The notes beneath the pieces are model-generated. The model worked only from the letters and a program-made list of their open reading frames with translations, had not been told where the DNA came from and searched no databases. A program made the position numbers and the translations under genes. DNA of 43,223 nt from Gnetum montanum (taxonomy: Eukaryota; Streptophyta; Gnetopsida; Gnetales; Gnetaceae): contig MNCI01022061.1 of NCBI GenBank assembly GCA_015680685.1, positions 11,344 to 54,566 of the forward strand. The letters run 5' to 3'. Shown here in pieces: positions 19,216 through 30,585 of this stretch (the stretch's first letter is position 1; every line of letters starts with the position of its first letter).

Positions 19216-20854
19216 TTTTGTTTGGTGTTGACAGTGAGAATTGCTTGTGATGCATTTGGCTCCATATGCGTTCTCGTCTGCTGGCTCACTATGACGCTCT
19301 CCATAGCAGACTCGGTTGCTCGAGGTTGCTCTTTATTAATGGTTTTTACTTAGAAAAAAAAACCGGTAAATATACAAACCGTGATTGAACTTTCAATAGA
19401 AAAAGTTCCCTTGCGCTCATCCGTCATCGTAACAGATAAAAACCCTTGCACTTTGATGAAGGGACTTGCAAAGGCTGCAGAAAAATGGTCCAAGTAAATT
19501 GCAGCTTAAAAAAGTTGTGTTGTTTAGGATGAATTTAAGAATGATTGCTGCCCTTGTGTTAGATTTCTAAAAAGAACATGTGCAGGTGCAAAAACCAAGA
19601 AATAGTGAGGTTTTGTAATAAACCTGACGGTGTTACCTTAAAAATTTATTTATGAAGATGAGAAACTTTGGGTGCATATCTTAAACATAAACCAATTCTT
19701 ATGAAATTCCTTATATTTAATCTCTTGACAATAATCAAATAACTTGGATTTCTTATGAAATTCCTTATATTTAATCTCTTCACAATAGTCAAAATTTAAG
19801 AGTTCAAACCCCTAGGATTTCTTTTTTCTTTTTTCAAATTACCTAGACACTCTAAAGTTCATTGGAAAATTTTAGAAGCATATAATTAAAAAAAAATTTG
19901 TAGAAATTCAAAATGGATAAAGTATGAAACTTATATTATAGAAAAGGTCACAACTCACCAACAATTCTTCAGCATTAGCATTATGTATACTATACATACT
20001 CACATCTACCATGCATCTACTATATAGCATATGTGGATTGGTATATGATTTGTTGTAGTGAGCAACTATTTTATACATTGAGACTAGCATTGCAACTATT
20101 GTGGTCCATCTAAATAGAGCCAAGAACTACTGATTATAAAATCTGCGATCCTAAAATCTACAATTTATCACAGGCAAATTTAACACAACTTAACATTTGA
20201 GCCAATTCCAAATCAAATGAAACAAGAATGGTGATGAAATATTATTTTTAATGTGAAATTTGAAACCTTAACACATTATTGATTGTTAGTATTTATGGAG
20301 GATAATAAAGAGTATAATTTTCATTCAAATGGAAATTTAGAATCTATAAAATTAAAAATTTCCAAGGCGACTATAGGTTGTTTATGGCAAAAATCTTTGT
20401 AATTCAACTACAATTTGTAAATGAATAATAAATTTTTTTTATTCAATTTTCAAAAAAATGTATCCAATATCCCAAATGGGATTGAATTTTTCAATCTATG
20501 CCAAGAACCCGATGACTTTCAAGTTAAATAGAAAAAAAAAGGTAAAGATTTTTAATTGTTGATTTGTGAAGTAAGTACTTCTTCAAGTGCTTTGTTATTC
20601 TTTTAGCTACAAGAGGGTTTTCTACATTGTGATGGATGCAATGAAAGTGTGCACAAAGGGCTTTTTCATGCCAAAAGTTCAGTTTATGAATAACTAGTTT
20701 TTTATGTCACATAACTTACCATGTGGAAATCCATATAGCTAAAGAACATGAAATGAAAGCTAACAAATACTGAAAATAGAGCAAGACAACTCAGCACATT
20801 AATACCCTTCTTAGCACCAAGGGGGCAACTCTCTTCCAACCCACACAACTTACA

Positions 20855-20960
20855 AGTACACTCTTCTAAGCTAATGCAAACTTAAGTGAAGCTTACTCAT
20901 GGCACTCCAAAACTTGATTGGAATAGTAGTTGAGAGTTAAGTAAATTTCTACATCTAGTT
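20855..20960 (-). repeat. dispersed repeat, inverted copy of 15340-15470
   Basis: On the minus strand: CTCAACTACTATTCCAATCA, then TTCACTTAAGTTTGCAT and CTTAGAA. The same ordered blocks occur on the plus strand at about 15395-15465. The two copies are diverged. They may be remains of one transposon family; no coding part is visible. Confidence 0.7.
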
Positions 20961-20993
20961 TTGACTAAGAGGCTAACTACCAATCGAAGATAG

Positions 20994-21120
20994 TAACGCT
21001 AAATAATATTCTATCCATAATGCTCAAGGGGAGCCTATCAATAATGCTAAATACTATTTTATCCATAATGGTCTAGGAAGAGTCTATAAGTAACACTAAA
21101 TAACATTCCATCATTTAATG
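20994..21120. repeat. degenerate 48-49-base tandem array
   Basis: TAACGCTAAATAATATT (20994), TAATGCTAAATACTATT (21042) and TAACACTAAATAACATT (21091) start successive units that continue with C-TATCCATAATG. About 2.6 units remain. Confidence 0.85.
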
Positions 21121-22149
21121 CCAATATATTTGCCCCAAGCAAATTTGCAACTTCTATGTTTGTCATCATATTGCAATGTACAAGGAATAAAATTCTAAAG
21201 GGCAAGGGGAACATGCATGGAAAACAACAATTCATGAGAATTTAGAAATATTTTACAACACAAGATTTATTTCCAACCTTAAAATTAGTTATCCTTCTCT
21301 TCATGTAATCATAGTGATTTGACCAAAATTATTATGGAATACATTGAATATTGTAAAAATGATGACTTGGATAATTTTCAATATAGTATTGGAACTAAAA
21401 TTCATCTAAGAGTTTGCAAGATTCTATTAGTCATATTATAGATATATAATGTGATGTAAATAAAATTATTTCTTGCCTTTACATTAAACTACAACTATGT
21501 TAAAACCTTTTACTTAACTAAGTAGCAAATAAGCTTAGAATTTTGTTGCAGTTCCCCCCAAGAAAGTACCCTTTTTCTCAACTATTACATTTCATGAAAA
21601 TAACAACCATGGTCTCTTATTTGTTTATGTAACTAAATAATTATGTAGTGGATGTGCAAAATTAAGCATTGAACATGGAAGCCATTGTAAGTATACTTGA
21701 AACTAAACCTTTGATTTTCTTTCTTTTTTCTCCTTTTTTTTATGGATTGAAATCCAAACTTTATAACTAAGTATTTCCTACTAGAATGGAACTAATAAAT
21801 TGGAGTTACCAAAGCAATAGTTATCCAAAACTTTAATTACAAATCCATAAACCTCATTAAGCTAACATAGTATTTTGTTATAACAAAAGCAAAACATAGG
21901 TGAGAACAAAGTGGTAGTAATTATGCAAGTAGTGGTTATGGTATCTGAAACTAAAATTAAAGCATTTTTTATTATATTCGTAAACCCTCATGATCTATTA
22001 GATAGACGAAATATAAGTAGCATGTGTAGCAAACACTTTATTAATAAAACTACCAAGCTTTTTTAGTGCTATTTCAAAAAGATCAATTAAATTGTTAGGT
22101 GTAATTTTTCATTTGTGGTGACTTTACTATAGAACAAGATATTCTAGAA

Positions 22150-22818
22150 ATATGTGATGCTCCTCTTCAATTACTCTTTGATTTTCATAAATGATAGATT
22201 CTCTTCTCTTGGAATTTTTACCCATCTACTTGTTTCAGTTATAAACTAATGGGAGCTCAATCTTGCTTAGCTAATTTGACATCATAGTTGATAAGATATG
22301 GTGGAAGAAAAATAAGTTGCTTTGTTATTGATACCTCTTCTAATGCTACCTAGATAGAATTATTTCTTTTCTATTAGGTTATCTAGATGTGCAAAAGTGT
22401 CTTTTTCTGATACTTTACAAAGTTGCTTTATATCACGATGTATAATCTTCACATCAATGTTCCATCTTTTTAGCCAAATCATTTCATCATAGAACCACTC
22501 CTTCTATTGTATAGTAACTAAGACTAACTTCAAAAATTTAGTTGTTATGCTACAAGAGGAACTATGGATATATATTACAAATTAACAAAGAACTTCTATC
22601 TCTAAGGGCATCATATCTACTTCAAGAAGTAGCAATGAGTATTGTACTTGCCTTTTAACTCAAAATTCTTTCACCAATAAATGCTTTTGAACTTGTTCTA
22701 TTTCCTTCCAATGTTTGCTAGCAAGTCCAAAAACCCACACTGCACACCCATACAAAAGTGTTGGTTACATGATAGAGAAAAACAATTATTTTATGATTTC
22801 CTAATCTAATATAGCTTC
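22150..22818 (-). pseudogene. LINE (left half, C-terminal part) split by element C
   Basis: On the minus strand, from about 22765, the frame reads P-T-L-L-Y-G-C-A-V-W-V-F-G, then KHWKEIEQVQKHLL and S-L-L-L-L-E-V, with several stops further on. This is the segment after the RT domain in a family of plant LINEs that has T-P-V-I-L-Y-G-C-E-V-W-G followed by W-R-K-I-E-Q-I-Q-K. The matching RT part is at the right edge of the window (42698-43223). Together they show one LINE on the minus strand, cut by element C. Confidence 0.75.
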
Positions 22819-23755
22819 TGATGAGTTGCGTTCAGTTAGTTGCATCGATGAGGCCTCATCAACACAACCTCACTAACTGGGCCTCGTCAACAAGGCCTAG
22901 TCAATGCATCTTACCATGCATCAACGAGGCCTCATCAATGCAGTGTTGTTTTTTGGCTATAAATACATGCATGTAGCCACATTTATGGCAATGAGAGATT
23001 GTAGTTGTAACGAAGCTCTTGTAATTTTTCCATTTGCAAGTTAGAATTTTTTCCCCAAGTGCCCGCAGTAGGAGTCATTGAGTGTACGAATCTTTATTTG
23101 AGCATTGTTGTACCTAAGCATGATAGTATGTGTGATAATAAAGATGAGCTTTTTCATAAACCTTGCATCACTTTGGATAGATTAGCTATTTTATTTATGC
23201 ATTTAATGTTCTCAATTATTTGTTAATTGTTTTCAATTAGTTATTAAATGTTTTCTAGTTATTACATTAATGAAGCAATTAAGCCAGATAGATTAAATAC
23301 ATAAGTACAACTACTTCAAGTGTAACACGTATTTGCTTGGTAATCCAAGTAGCGTTATTGCTTGGTATGCCCAGTAGCATAGCGCTTAGTCACCCAGCAG
23401 AGGATATGTGGGTTCAGGACATGTACAGAAAGTTAGATTAGATGCTTATGTTAGGATTAGTTAAATGCTAGTTAATTAGTTAACTTAGATTAGTTAATTA
23501 AATTCCCTTTATCCACATTTTGAGCACTAAACTATAAAACACAAAATGATAAAAATCGAATGCCTTAGTTACACTTAACCATACCAACAGATGTCACAAG
23601 TGTAATTAGGAAGACAACGATTGACCTTAGGGCTAGATTCACTTCCTAAAGGACTAGTGCACCGAAAATGATAAAGTCCACGAAATTCAATTGGATTGCA
23701 TGTGAACGCTTGGTGATTCATATGGTTGGATGTAGGGGTACCTCATCACTCATCA
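22819..23755 (+). mobile_element. 5' LTR of element C
   Basis: Starts TGATGAGTTGCG and ends ACTCATCA at 23755, with the primer-binding site next to it. U3 has repeated GATGAGGCCTCATC-type palindromic motifs (22846-22860 and 22923-22938). The TATA box TATAAATA is at 22958-22965, 139 bases from the LTR start. The shared block GCCCGCAGTAGGAGTCATTG begins near 23060, and the AATAAAGATGAG block is at about 23137. Confidence 0.9.
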
Positions 23756-23756
23756 T

Positions 23757-23774
23757 TGGCACCATTGCTAGCGA
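23757..23774 (+). promoter_or_regulatory. primer-binding site of element C
   Basis: TGGCACCATTGCTAGCGA follows the LTR after one spacer base. It is a decayed form of the site seen in B and D (TGGCGCCATTGCCGAGGA in D). Confidence 0.75.
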
Positions 23775-23911
23775 CTTTGTTTATTGAAACATGTGGTATT
23801 TAGGATTAGGTGAATATCATTAATATTATTGTATGAACCTAAAAGTCAATATCATTCCCACTATACATAGAATTATAAAAGCACATTGATAATTTTATTT
23901 TGTTTTGCAAA

Positions 23912-25740
23912 ATGTCTTTTTCCTCTCACATGCACGAAGATACCAAATCACTGATCCCACAAGAGTGCAAGGTGGTATATACTCATCCAAATGAGTTTAT
24001 GCCAAACTTCACCTTCATCCTACATCAAGATGAATAACTGTGATGGCATGATATGGAGGGCAACATCATCTTTCCCCTCGATAGATCTGTGCTCAGGATG
24101 TTGTTGAAAACCCTTAAGAATTTGGGCATAGCAGATCTTCACGAAGAATATGTTGTGGATGGTTATGAAACTTGAAATTACTATCCCACTTAAACACAAC
24201 GTAAATGAGATAGATGTTAGGAGAAGATCCACGATGCTATGAAGGGAAAACATTTCACGAACCCCTTGTTCTTACTAGATCAAGAGAATAATGAGGATCC
24301 TCCCTTTGATGAAGACTCTCCACCCCCTAATACTGGTGATGAGGGTGTAAACCTAAACCTGTGATCCACTATCCACAAATTAGGTTCAAAGAAAAGTGAT
24401 AGCCAAGGTAGGGACTCAGGAAAGCACCACAATAGTAAGGGATCTAAGGATGGTGATTGTAATAAGCATAAGAGTGGTGGCAAACACTACAATGGTGGCG
24501 ACGGTCCACCTTCCTCTTCATCATCTTCATCTAATTCTGAACATTCCTCTTCATCTAATGGTTCTCATGGAAGCCATCGTGAAAACAATTGTGATGAAGG
24601 TGATAAGTGATATAACAATGACTGTGAAGGCCACCAAACTAAAGGGGTGGTCAAAACCATCATTGGTATCATCGACCTAGTGATGATGATGAACCTTTGT
24701 TAGCAACTTGAAGTATGCTCAACATTGTAAAGGTAATTAAAATTTCAATTAGGCATATAAAAGATAGTTGGATCAAGTGCTTAGACATGAACAATATCCC
24801 AAGATTTGAGGGGGGATACAACTTTGATCCAAAAAGACATCTATAAGCTTTTCATGATGCATGTGCCTTACAAAACATAGAGAATAAATGGCAAAAACTC
24901 AAACTTTTCCCAAGGACACTCATCAAGGAAGTTGAAAGTTGGTATTGATCTTTGGAGCTAGAATCTATTTGTAGATGGAGTACCATGTAGAGATGTTTAA
25001 TGAAAAATACCAGACGTACTCCAAAGTGTCTAACCTAAGACAACAAATCCAAGGTGGAAACAAGGAACACATGAACCCTTGGATGCTACCATGGGCCAAT
25101 ACTATTCACTCTTACACCAATGCCCTAGTTATGGTTATTCTCAAAGGGAACAACTTCATCACATCATATATGGGCTCAAAGCAAAAACAAGAAGAACCCT
25201 TGGGATGTATGCTCAAGGAAGATTGTCTGAATTAAGAGCTCATTAGATCCAAAGGCTAATTGACCAGGTAGCAAAAGAAGAAGGTGAGCTACAAAAAAGG
25301 AAAAGTGCTGAAGGGTATATAATAGGGACCCTTTCATCAAAAAATGGGAGGTCTGATTTTATGATGAGGAGGAGTTACCACTCAATGAAGTCCTAAACAA
25401 GAAGACCTTTCCCATCCAAAAATTTGTTTCTAACATTTTGACCAAGGTTGATAAGTTATGAGACTCTTTGAATGAAAAATTTCAAATTGCTATGAAGATC
25501 ATCAAAAAATCCAAAGAGCAAAATAGTGATCATAATTGCAGGAGGTGAAAAGAAGCTAAATGTGCCTACCAAAGAAGTAAGGGTAAAGCTGTTATCATAG
25601 AGGAAGTTGTGGAGACCAACTCTAATGATGAAACTAATTGTAACATCTGTCAATATGAACATCCAAAGGGATGTTACCCTATGATGTCACACTTATAAGA
25701 GTCTAGAATGTATGCATTGAACCCTCGATTAGCACATAGG
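23912..25740 (+). pseudogene. gag polyprotein of element C
   Basis: ATG at 23912 opens MSFSSHMHEDTKSLIPQE, followed by FTFILHQDE and NIIFPLDRSV, the same N-terminal region as in B and D. A Ser-rich tract follows (24500-24560), but the Arg-rich tract is poorly kept. The capsid-like domain runs about 24795-25260 (NIPRFEGGYN, then NIENKWQKLKLFP). It lacks the UGA seen at this point in B and D, and has Arg (AGA) there. The zinc-knuckle-like C-x2-C-x3-H-x3-C is at 25639-25680. Many stops and several frame changes interrupt it. Confidence 0.75.
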
Positions 25741-26284
25741 CAAGTACCAAGATGATTGCCTTATCCTCAAGGAAATCCATGGCAGTTCCACCAGAAACAA
25801 TAAGCTTACTACCTAAGTGGAACTCCACCACAACCTTATGAATAATACCAATAGTGGTACCAACCACAATTGTGGGGAATGCCACCACCAAGGTAACAGT
25901 ACCCTTATAGGCAACCAGATCCATACAGGTAGTATGTTCAATAGCCCATTTTCCCTAGAAGTTCTGCAAGTCATACATCATTCCAGCATCACTATTACCC
26001 TCCATAGTACTATTGAATACATTCACCATCTACTTGAGGGAAAAATCCATATCCATATCCATACCATCCTCTACATCGTTTTACACATACACCTCCACCT
26101 TCAACCTAGTTACCTCTTGCTCCATCCATGCGGGGTGAGATTCCTCGACAACCGCAACAACAAAATGCTACGAGGGTTGTACACTCATAACCAGTTTTTC
26201 AACCAAGTGGTCTAGACAATTGATCAAAGAAAAGACCCTTATTCTGACTTAGTAGTCCTCTTCAACCCCCACAAAATCTAGTTT

Positions 26285-26960
26285 GGTTGATCATCCTACA
26301 TCTCTAGCACCCTCATCCTCTACATCAAACACCTTCAAGTGCCCTTCAAACCAAGTGTTGCCTAAGATCCACACTGTGATGCTAACTCATGCTGTTTTTG
26401 ACTGGATCAAGGTTGAAAATCTTCTTATGAAAATGTTTGACCTAGGAAGTCCACTCATTTATCTACAAATCACTAGACATAAGCCATGTAAAGCTCTTCT
26501 TAACTCTAGTTCTAGAGTTAATCTCATCTCCCATGACATGTACAAGGCTTGGAACCTACCATCTCTTAAGAAGAGCAACATTCATCTTGAATTAGCATAT
26601 TAGTCAATTATGGTCTCTCTGGAATTAGTAGAGGATATTGTGACCACAGTTTGTGGGTGGTCCTATCTTCTTGATTTCTTGGTGATCAAGGTAGAAAATT
26701 GCAAAAGTAACTTCCCCATCATTATGGGAAGAGCTTAGTTAAGCATAGTGGACACACAAATGAGCATAAGGGACCTATCTTTAGAAATATCCAAGGAAAA
26801 TGAACTAGACAAGATTGAGAAGAAGCATGTTCTATGCATCATGTATTGTGATAACGAGTGCAATTGCATGAAAAATATTTGGTTAATCAAAAGTACACAC
26901 ATTAAAGCATGCAATCACTATGCACAAGAGATCAATATTTAAAGGTGTCTGTATGCAGCA
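26285..26960 (+). pseudogene. aspartic protease and Cys-rich linker of element C
   Basis: The frame carries MLTHAVFDWIKVENLL, then LIYLQITRHKPCKALL and the active-site region N-S-S-S-R-V-N-L-I-S. Where an aspartic protease needs D-S/T-G, this copy has Asn for the catalytic Asp and Arg for Gly. The next part has NFPIIMGRA followed by TAG where TGG (Trp) stands in B and D, then the Cys-rich segment VLCIMYCDNECNCM and CNHYAQEINI. Confidence 0.78.
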
Positions 26961-26984
26961 ATCACAAAATAGGAGGGCACCCGA

Positions 26985-28270
26985 TGGTTGATAGTTGACT
27001 TAGATAGTAGCACATTATGCATGGAGCCAACTAATAGCCTAACATGTGCTTATGTTGAAGGCATGGACAAAATTGAACAAGTTCATTCCCAACTCTCTAA
27101 TGAAGATGATGATACCTATTGGGAAGAGTTGGAAATCCTTAATCACTTCAAGCAGGAGCCCTTAGAGCTAAAAATTTTATTGGTCGAAATGGAGTATGCA
27201 TTTTTAAAGAATGGTAAATTAGTCATAATTAATGTCAAACTTGCTCCTGAACAAAAAGAAAAGTTGTTGAAGGTGGTGAATAAATGGTCAACAACCTTTT
27301 CTTGGTCATATCTAGAGCTAATAGGAATCAATCTAAGGATATGCCAACATTGCATCTACATTGACTTTGCCATGAAGCCCAGAAGGTAGCTACAGAGGCA
27401 GTTGAACCCCAAATTGAAGTAAATCATTAAGGAAGAAATAGAGCAACTCCTCAAGGCAGGGTTCATCTATCCCATAATGGATAGTGAGTGGCTTAGCCCA
27501 CTCATAATTGTATCAAAGTAAGGTGGAAAATAGTGGGTTTGCATTGAATTTAGGTTGTTAAATATGAAAACATTTAAAGATCATTTTCCTTTGCCATTTG
27601 TGGATCAAGTGTTAGACACCATATTTGGGCATTGTTATTATAGCTTCTTGGATGGTTATAATTGCTATAACCAAATCCAAATAGTGCTAAAAGACCAGGC
27701 CAAGACAACATTTACGAGTCCTTGGGGAACTTTTGCATATTGTAAGATGTCATTTGGTCTATGTAATGCCCCTATAACATTTCAATGCTTGGTCCTTAGT
27801 ATCTTTCAACAGTAGATTGGTAGTGGTGTTGATGTCTTTATGGATAAATTTTCCACCTATGGAGTTGCCTTTGAGTAAGCCTTGGACCAACTTGGAGCAA
27901 GTACTAAATAGATGTGTAGAGACAAACCTATGGCTCAACTAGTAAAAGAGTCATTTCATGGTCCAAGAAGGCATTGTGCTAGGGCACTGAATTTTGCAAA
28001 AAGGGATTGAGGTAGACCCAAAAAAAATAAGGGTCATCCAAGAAATAACATGCTAACTAGAGATCATTAAAGATGTTTAGTCATTATTTGGACACACTGG
28101 CTACTACCAGTGATTCATAGAAAATTTCTCTAGGATTGCAAAGCCATTGGTAGAGCTTATAAAGAAAGATGCACCTTTCATCTAGATCAAGGAATGTGAA
28201 CATGCATTCCAATAGTTAAAGGAGAAAATTGTAGAAACACTAATCCTATGAGCACCAAACTAGTCCAACC
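26985..28270 (+). pseudogene. reverse transcriptase of element C
   Basis: The linker EPLELKILLVEMEYAFLKN (27155-27210) leads into RT. Boxes in order are LLKAGFIYPI (27450), W-V-C-I-E-F-R-L-L-N (27536-27565), FLDGYNCYNQIQI (27645), MSFGLCNAP (27748) and the catalytic region V-F-M-D-K-F-S-T-Y-G (27833-27862). The second catalytic Asp of the F-M-D-D box is Lys here. Open for 86 codons at 27555-27815, otherwise broken by stops, for example CAACAG-TAG at 27810. Clearly inactive. Confidence 0.85.
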
Positions 28271-28274
28271 TTTC

Positions 28275-28640
28275 CATATCATGATAGATGCATCTAACTA
28301 CACTTTGGGAGCAATGCTCACATAGATGGATGATAAGAAATGCTCATACTACATACATTGCATGAGTCAAAGCATTGTAGGAGCATAGGTAAATTACACC
28401 ACCATGGAGAAGGAATTAGTGGCAGTGGTGTATGCTTTAGAAAAGTTTAGGCATTATGTGCTTGGTTACAAAGTATTTGTGCATACGGACCATAGTGCAA
28501 TCTTCTTCCTCATGAATAAGCTAACGGTGAGCCCTCATGTTATGTGGTGGCTTGTGATCTTGCAGAAATTTTATCTCATTATGGTAGAATGAAAAGGGAC
28601 CGAGAAAGTTGCTAACCACCTCTCTTACATAAGATGGGAT
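28275..28640 (+). pseudogene. RNase H of element C
   Basis: The three acidic residues of the RNase H core can be seen: Asp in M-I-D-A-S-N-Y (28286-28303), Glu in MEKELVAVVYALEKFRHYVL (28404-28463) and Asp in HTDHSAIFFLMNK. The 62-codon stretch 28404-28592 is open. Two TAG stops precede it, at CAG-like positions. The polymerase part is inactive, so this segment has no independent role. Confidence 0.85.
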
Positions 28641-28894
28641 AATAAAGAGGAGGAGAGCCTACTCTCTAATTAGTTTCCAAATGAGCTCCTCCTTATAGGA
28701 GCAATAAGTGAACGCTTGCAAAATTAACATGGTATAATGACATCCTCACATATCTTCTCACTCAGGAGATGCCACAAGGCTTGGATTTTAGAAAGAAATA
28801 ACAATTCCTTCATCAAGTCAAATACTTCATGGAAATCAACAGACACCTCTAAAAGGTGTATGTCGATGACTTGATTCATTGGTATATCCGTAAT

Positions 28895-29650
28895 GAGGAT
28901 CAACTACACATTCTCTAGGATGCTCACAAAGGGCCTTATAGAGGCCACTATGCAAGGAGATGCACAACCATAAAAATCATAATGGAAGGATACTATTGGC
29001 AATCTTTAGAGATGCCCACTAGTTCATCAAGTCTTGTGAATGTTGTCAATGAGATGGGGGGATGATGAAGGTTCTCAATAGTGGATTTAACCACTGGAAC
29101 CTTTTGACATATGGAGCATTGACTTCATGGATCCCATCACATCCATGTCCAATGGGAAGGCATATGTTATAGTAGCAATCAACTACTACATGAAATGGGT
29201 AGAAGTAGCAATCATTACTAATTGTACATCACCCATTGTTGCCAAATTTATACAACAAAATATTGTGAATAGGTTTGGGGTGCCACGTTCTCTAATTTCT
29301 GATAATGAAACTCACTTCACAGGTGCCACCTTTAGAAAGTTAATGTAATACTTGGGGGTAGAACAAAATTAACAACACCTTACCACCCCCAAGTTAACAA
29401 TTAAGCAAAGGTAACCAACTGAGAGATCACAAAAATACTAATGTGGGCCATAGATTGAAGTACAAAACTTAACGATGCTCTTTGGGCTTATCATTCAACT
29501 TGGAAACTTCCTATTGGCTATTCTCCCTACAAGTTAGTGCATGGGAAACTTCTAATGCTTTCAATTCAATCCAAGCTCTATACACTCTCAATAGCCTATG
29601 ATCTAAATATTGACCTAAGTCTAACATAGAAAGAAAGATTAATCAACTTG
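28895..29650 (+). pseudogene. integrase of element C, first part
   Basis: The N-terminal zinc-binding region has A-H-K-G-P-Y-R-G-H-Y-A-R-R (28920) and S-C-E-C-C-Q (29033). The core has WSIDFMDPI (29113), NYYMKWVEVA (29184) and the second Asp in LISDNETHFTGATF (29291). The third catalytic position, normally Glu, is Lys (AAG, 29408-29410), within P-Y-H-P-Q-V-N-N-stop-A-K-V-T-N. The frame then runs through LWAYH...LPIGYSPYKLVHGK (29487-29545) to LINLNV, where element D is inserted. The rest continues at 35918. Confidence 0.85.
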
Positions 29651-29655
29651 AATGT
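29651..29655 (+). repeat. target site duplication of element D, left copy (AATGT)
   Basis: AATGT precedes the left end of D and is repeated at 35918-35922 after the right end. The perfect match proves that D inserted as a unit. Confidence 0.95.
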
Positions 29656-30441
29656 TGATGAGCCGCGATATCGCATCTGCCATGCGATATCGCATCCTGC
29701 CTCATCTTCTATAAATAAGAGGCAGCACCCTTTGTTCTCGATAGTAAGACTTAGACCCTTAGCTAGATTCTTGCAGTTTAGTCATTCCAGAGTTAGAATA
29801 ATTCCTGTGTTCCCGTAGTAGGAATCATCGAGTGAACGAATCTTTATTTGAGAAATTTGTACCTGAGCATACATTTGTGTACGACTATAAAGATGAACTT
29901 TATGATAAACCTTGCAGCATACATATTAAGCTAATTAGTAATTAATTATTGTTGAATGTTTAATGCTTTCTTAGTTAATTAATTTCTCTCCCAACCTTTG
30001 ACCCTCCTAGTTAAGTACACTTAGTACGACCACTTCAAGTATGCGTGTAGCGCTTGGTAACCTAGTAACGATTAGCGTTTGGTAATCCCAGCAGCGTTGC
30101 ACTGGTTTAGGATGTGTATGGCAAGTGGGAATGGATACTGGTGTTAGGAACATTTAGAAACTAGTTAATGAATAGTTAATGTAAGTTAGCCACTTAGTTC
30201 TCTCTCCCTCTCTTTAGTAATAGAAGACATAAAAAAAGGTAAAAGCTATAAAAATCATATACCCCAAGCTTACTTAACCATACAATTGTGACAATACAAG
30301 TAAGTTTGGGAAGACAATGATTAATTAACCCTGAGTGTTCCATTAAGGCGTGTAAGCACTTAGTCCTTGGAGTTCGACCGAATTGTGCGTGAAACGCTTG
30401 TATTTGTATGGTTAAGTGTAGGGGTACCTCGCCACTTATCA
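29656..30441 (+). mobile_element. 5' LTR of element D
   Basis: TGATGAGCCGCGATATCGC at the start; the palindrome GCGATATCGC occurs at 29665-29674 and 29684-29693. The TATA box TATAAATAAGAGGC starts at 29710, only 54 bases from the LTR start. The shared GTAGTAGGAATCATCGAG-type block is at 29815-29833 and TATAAAGATGAAC at 29885. It ends CACTTATCA at 30441. Confidence 0.92.
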
Positions 30442-30442
30442 T

Positions 30443-30460
30443 TGGCGCCATTGCCGAGGA
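30443..30460 (+). promoter_or_regulatory. primer-binding site of element D
   Basis: TGGCGCCATTGCCGAGGA, one base inside the LTR; the best kept primer site of the three visible here. It resembles the tRNA-Asp-type sites of Athila-like plant elements. Confidence 0.82.
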
Positions 30461-30585
30461 CTTAGTTGTTTGTGTGCTGCGTAGAACATAGGAAATCATT
30501 CATATCATTGGGATGCTAGAAAAAACCCTTAGGGTTAATCAAAGAAGGATAAGACAATGGTACATTGCACACCAAACAAGATAAG

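Larger units (their letters stand above)
19200..22140. other. AT-rich intergenic DNA without recognised genes
   Basis: No open frame with recognisable protein features. It holds one copy of a dispersed repeat in inverted orientation to the copy in INTS4 intron 2 (about 20855-20960), and a degenerate 48-49-base array (20994-21120). The short duplicated phrase TTCTTATGAAATTCCTTATA (19695 and 19750) is local. The rest looks like decayed repeats. Confidence 0.6.

Noticed and set aside
24280-24483. Pro/Leu-rich minus-strand frame in the gag region of C
   Set aside because: Reverse complement of the Ser-rich and acidic gag tract; not a gene.
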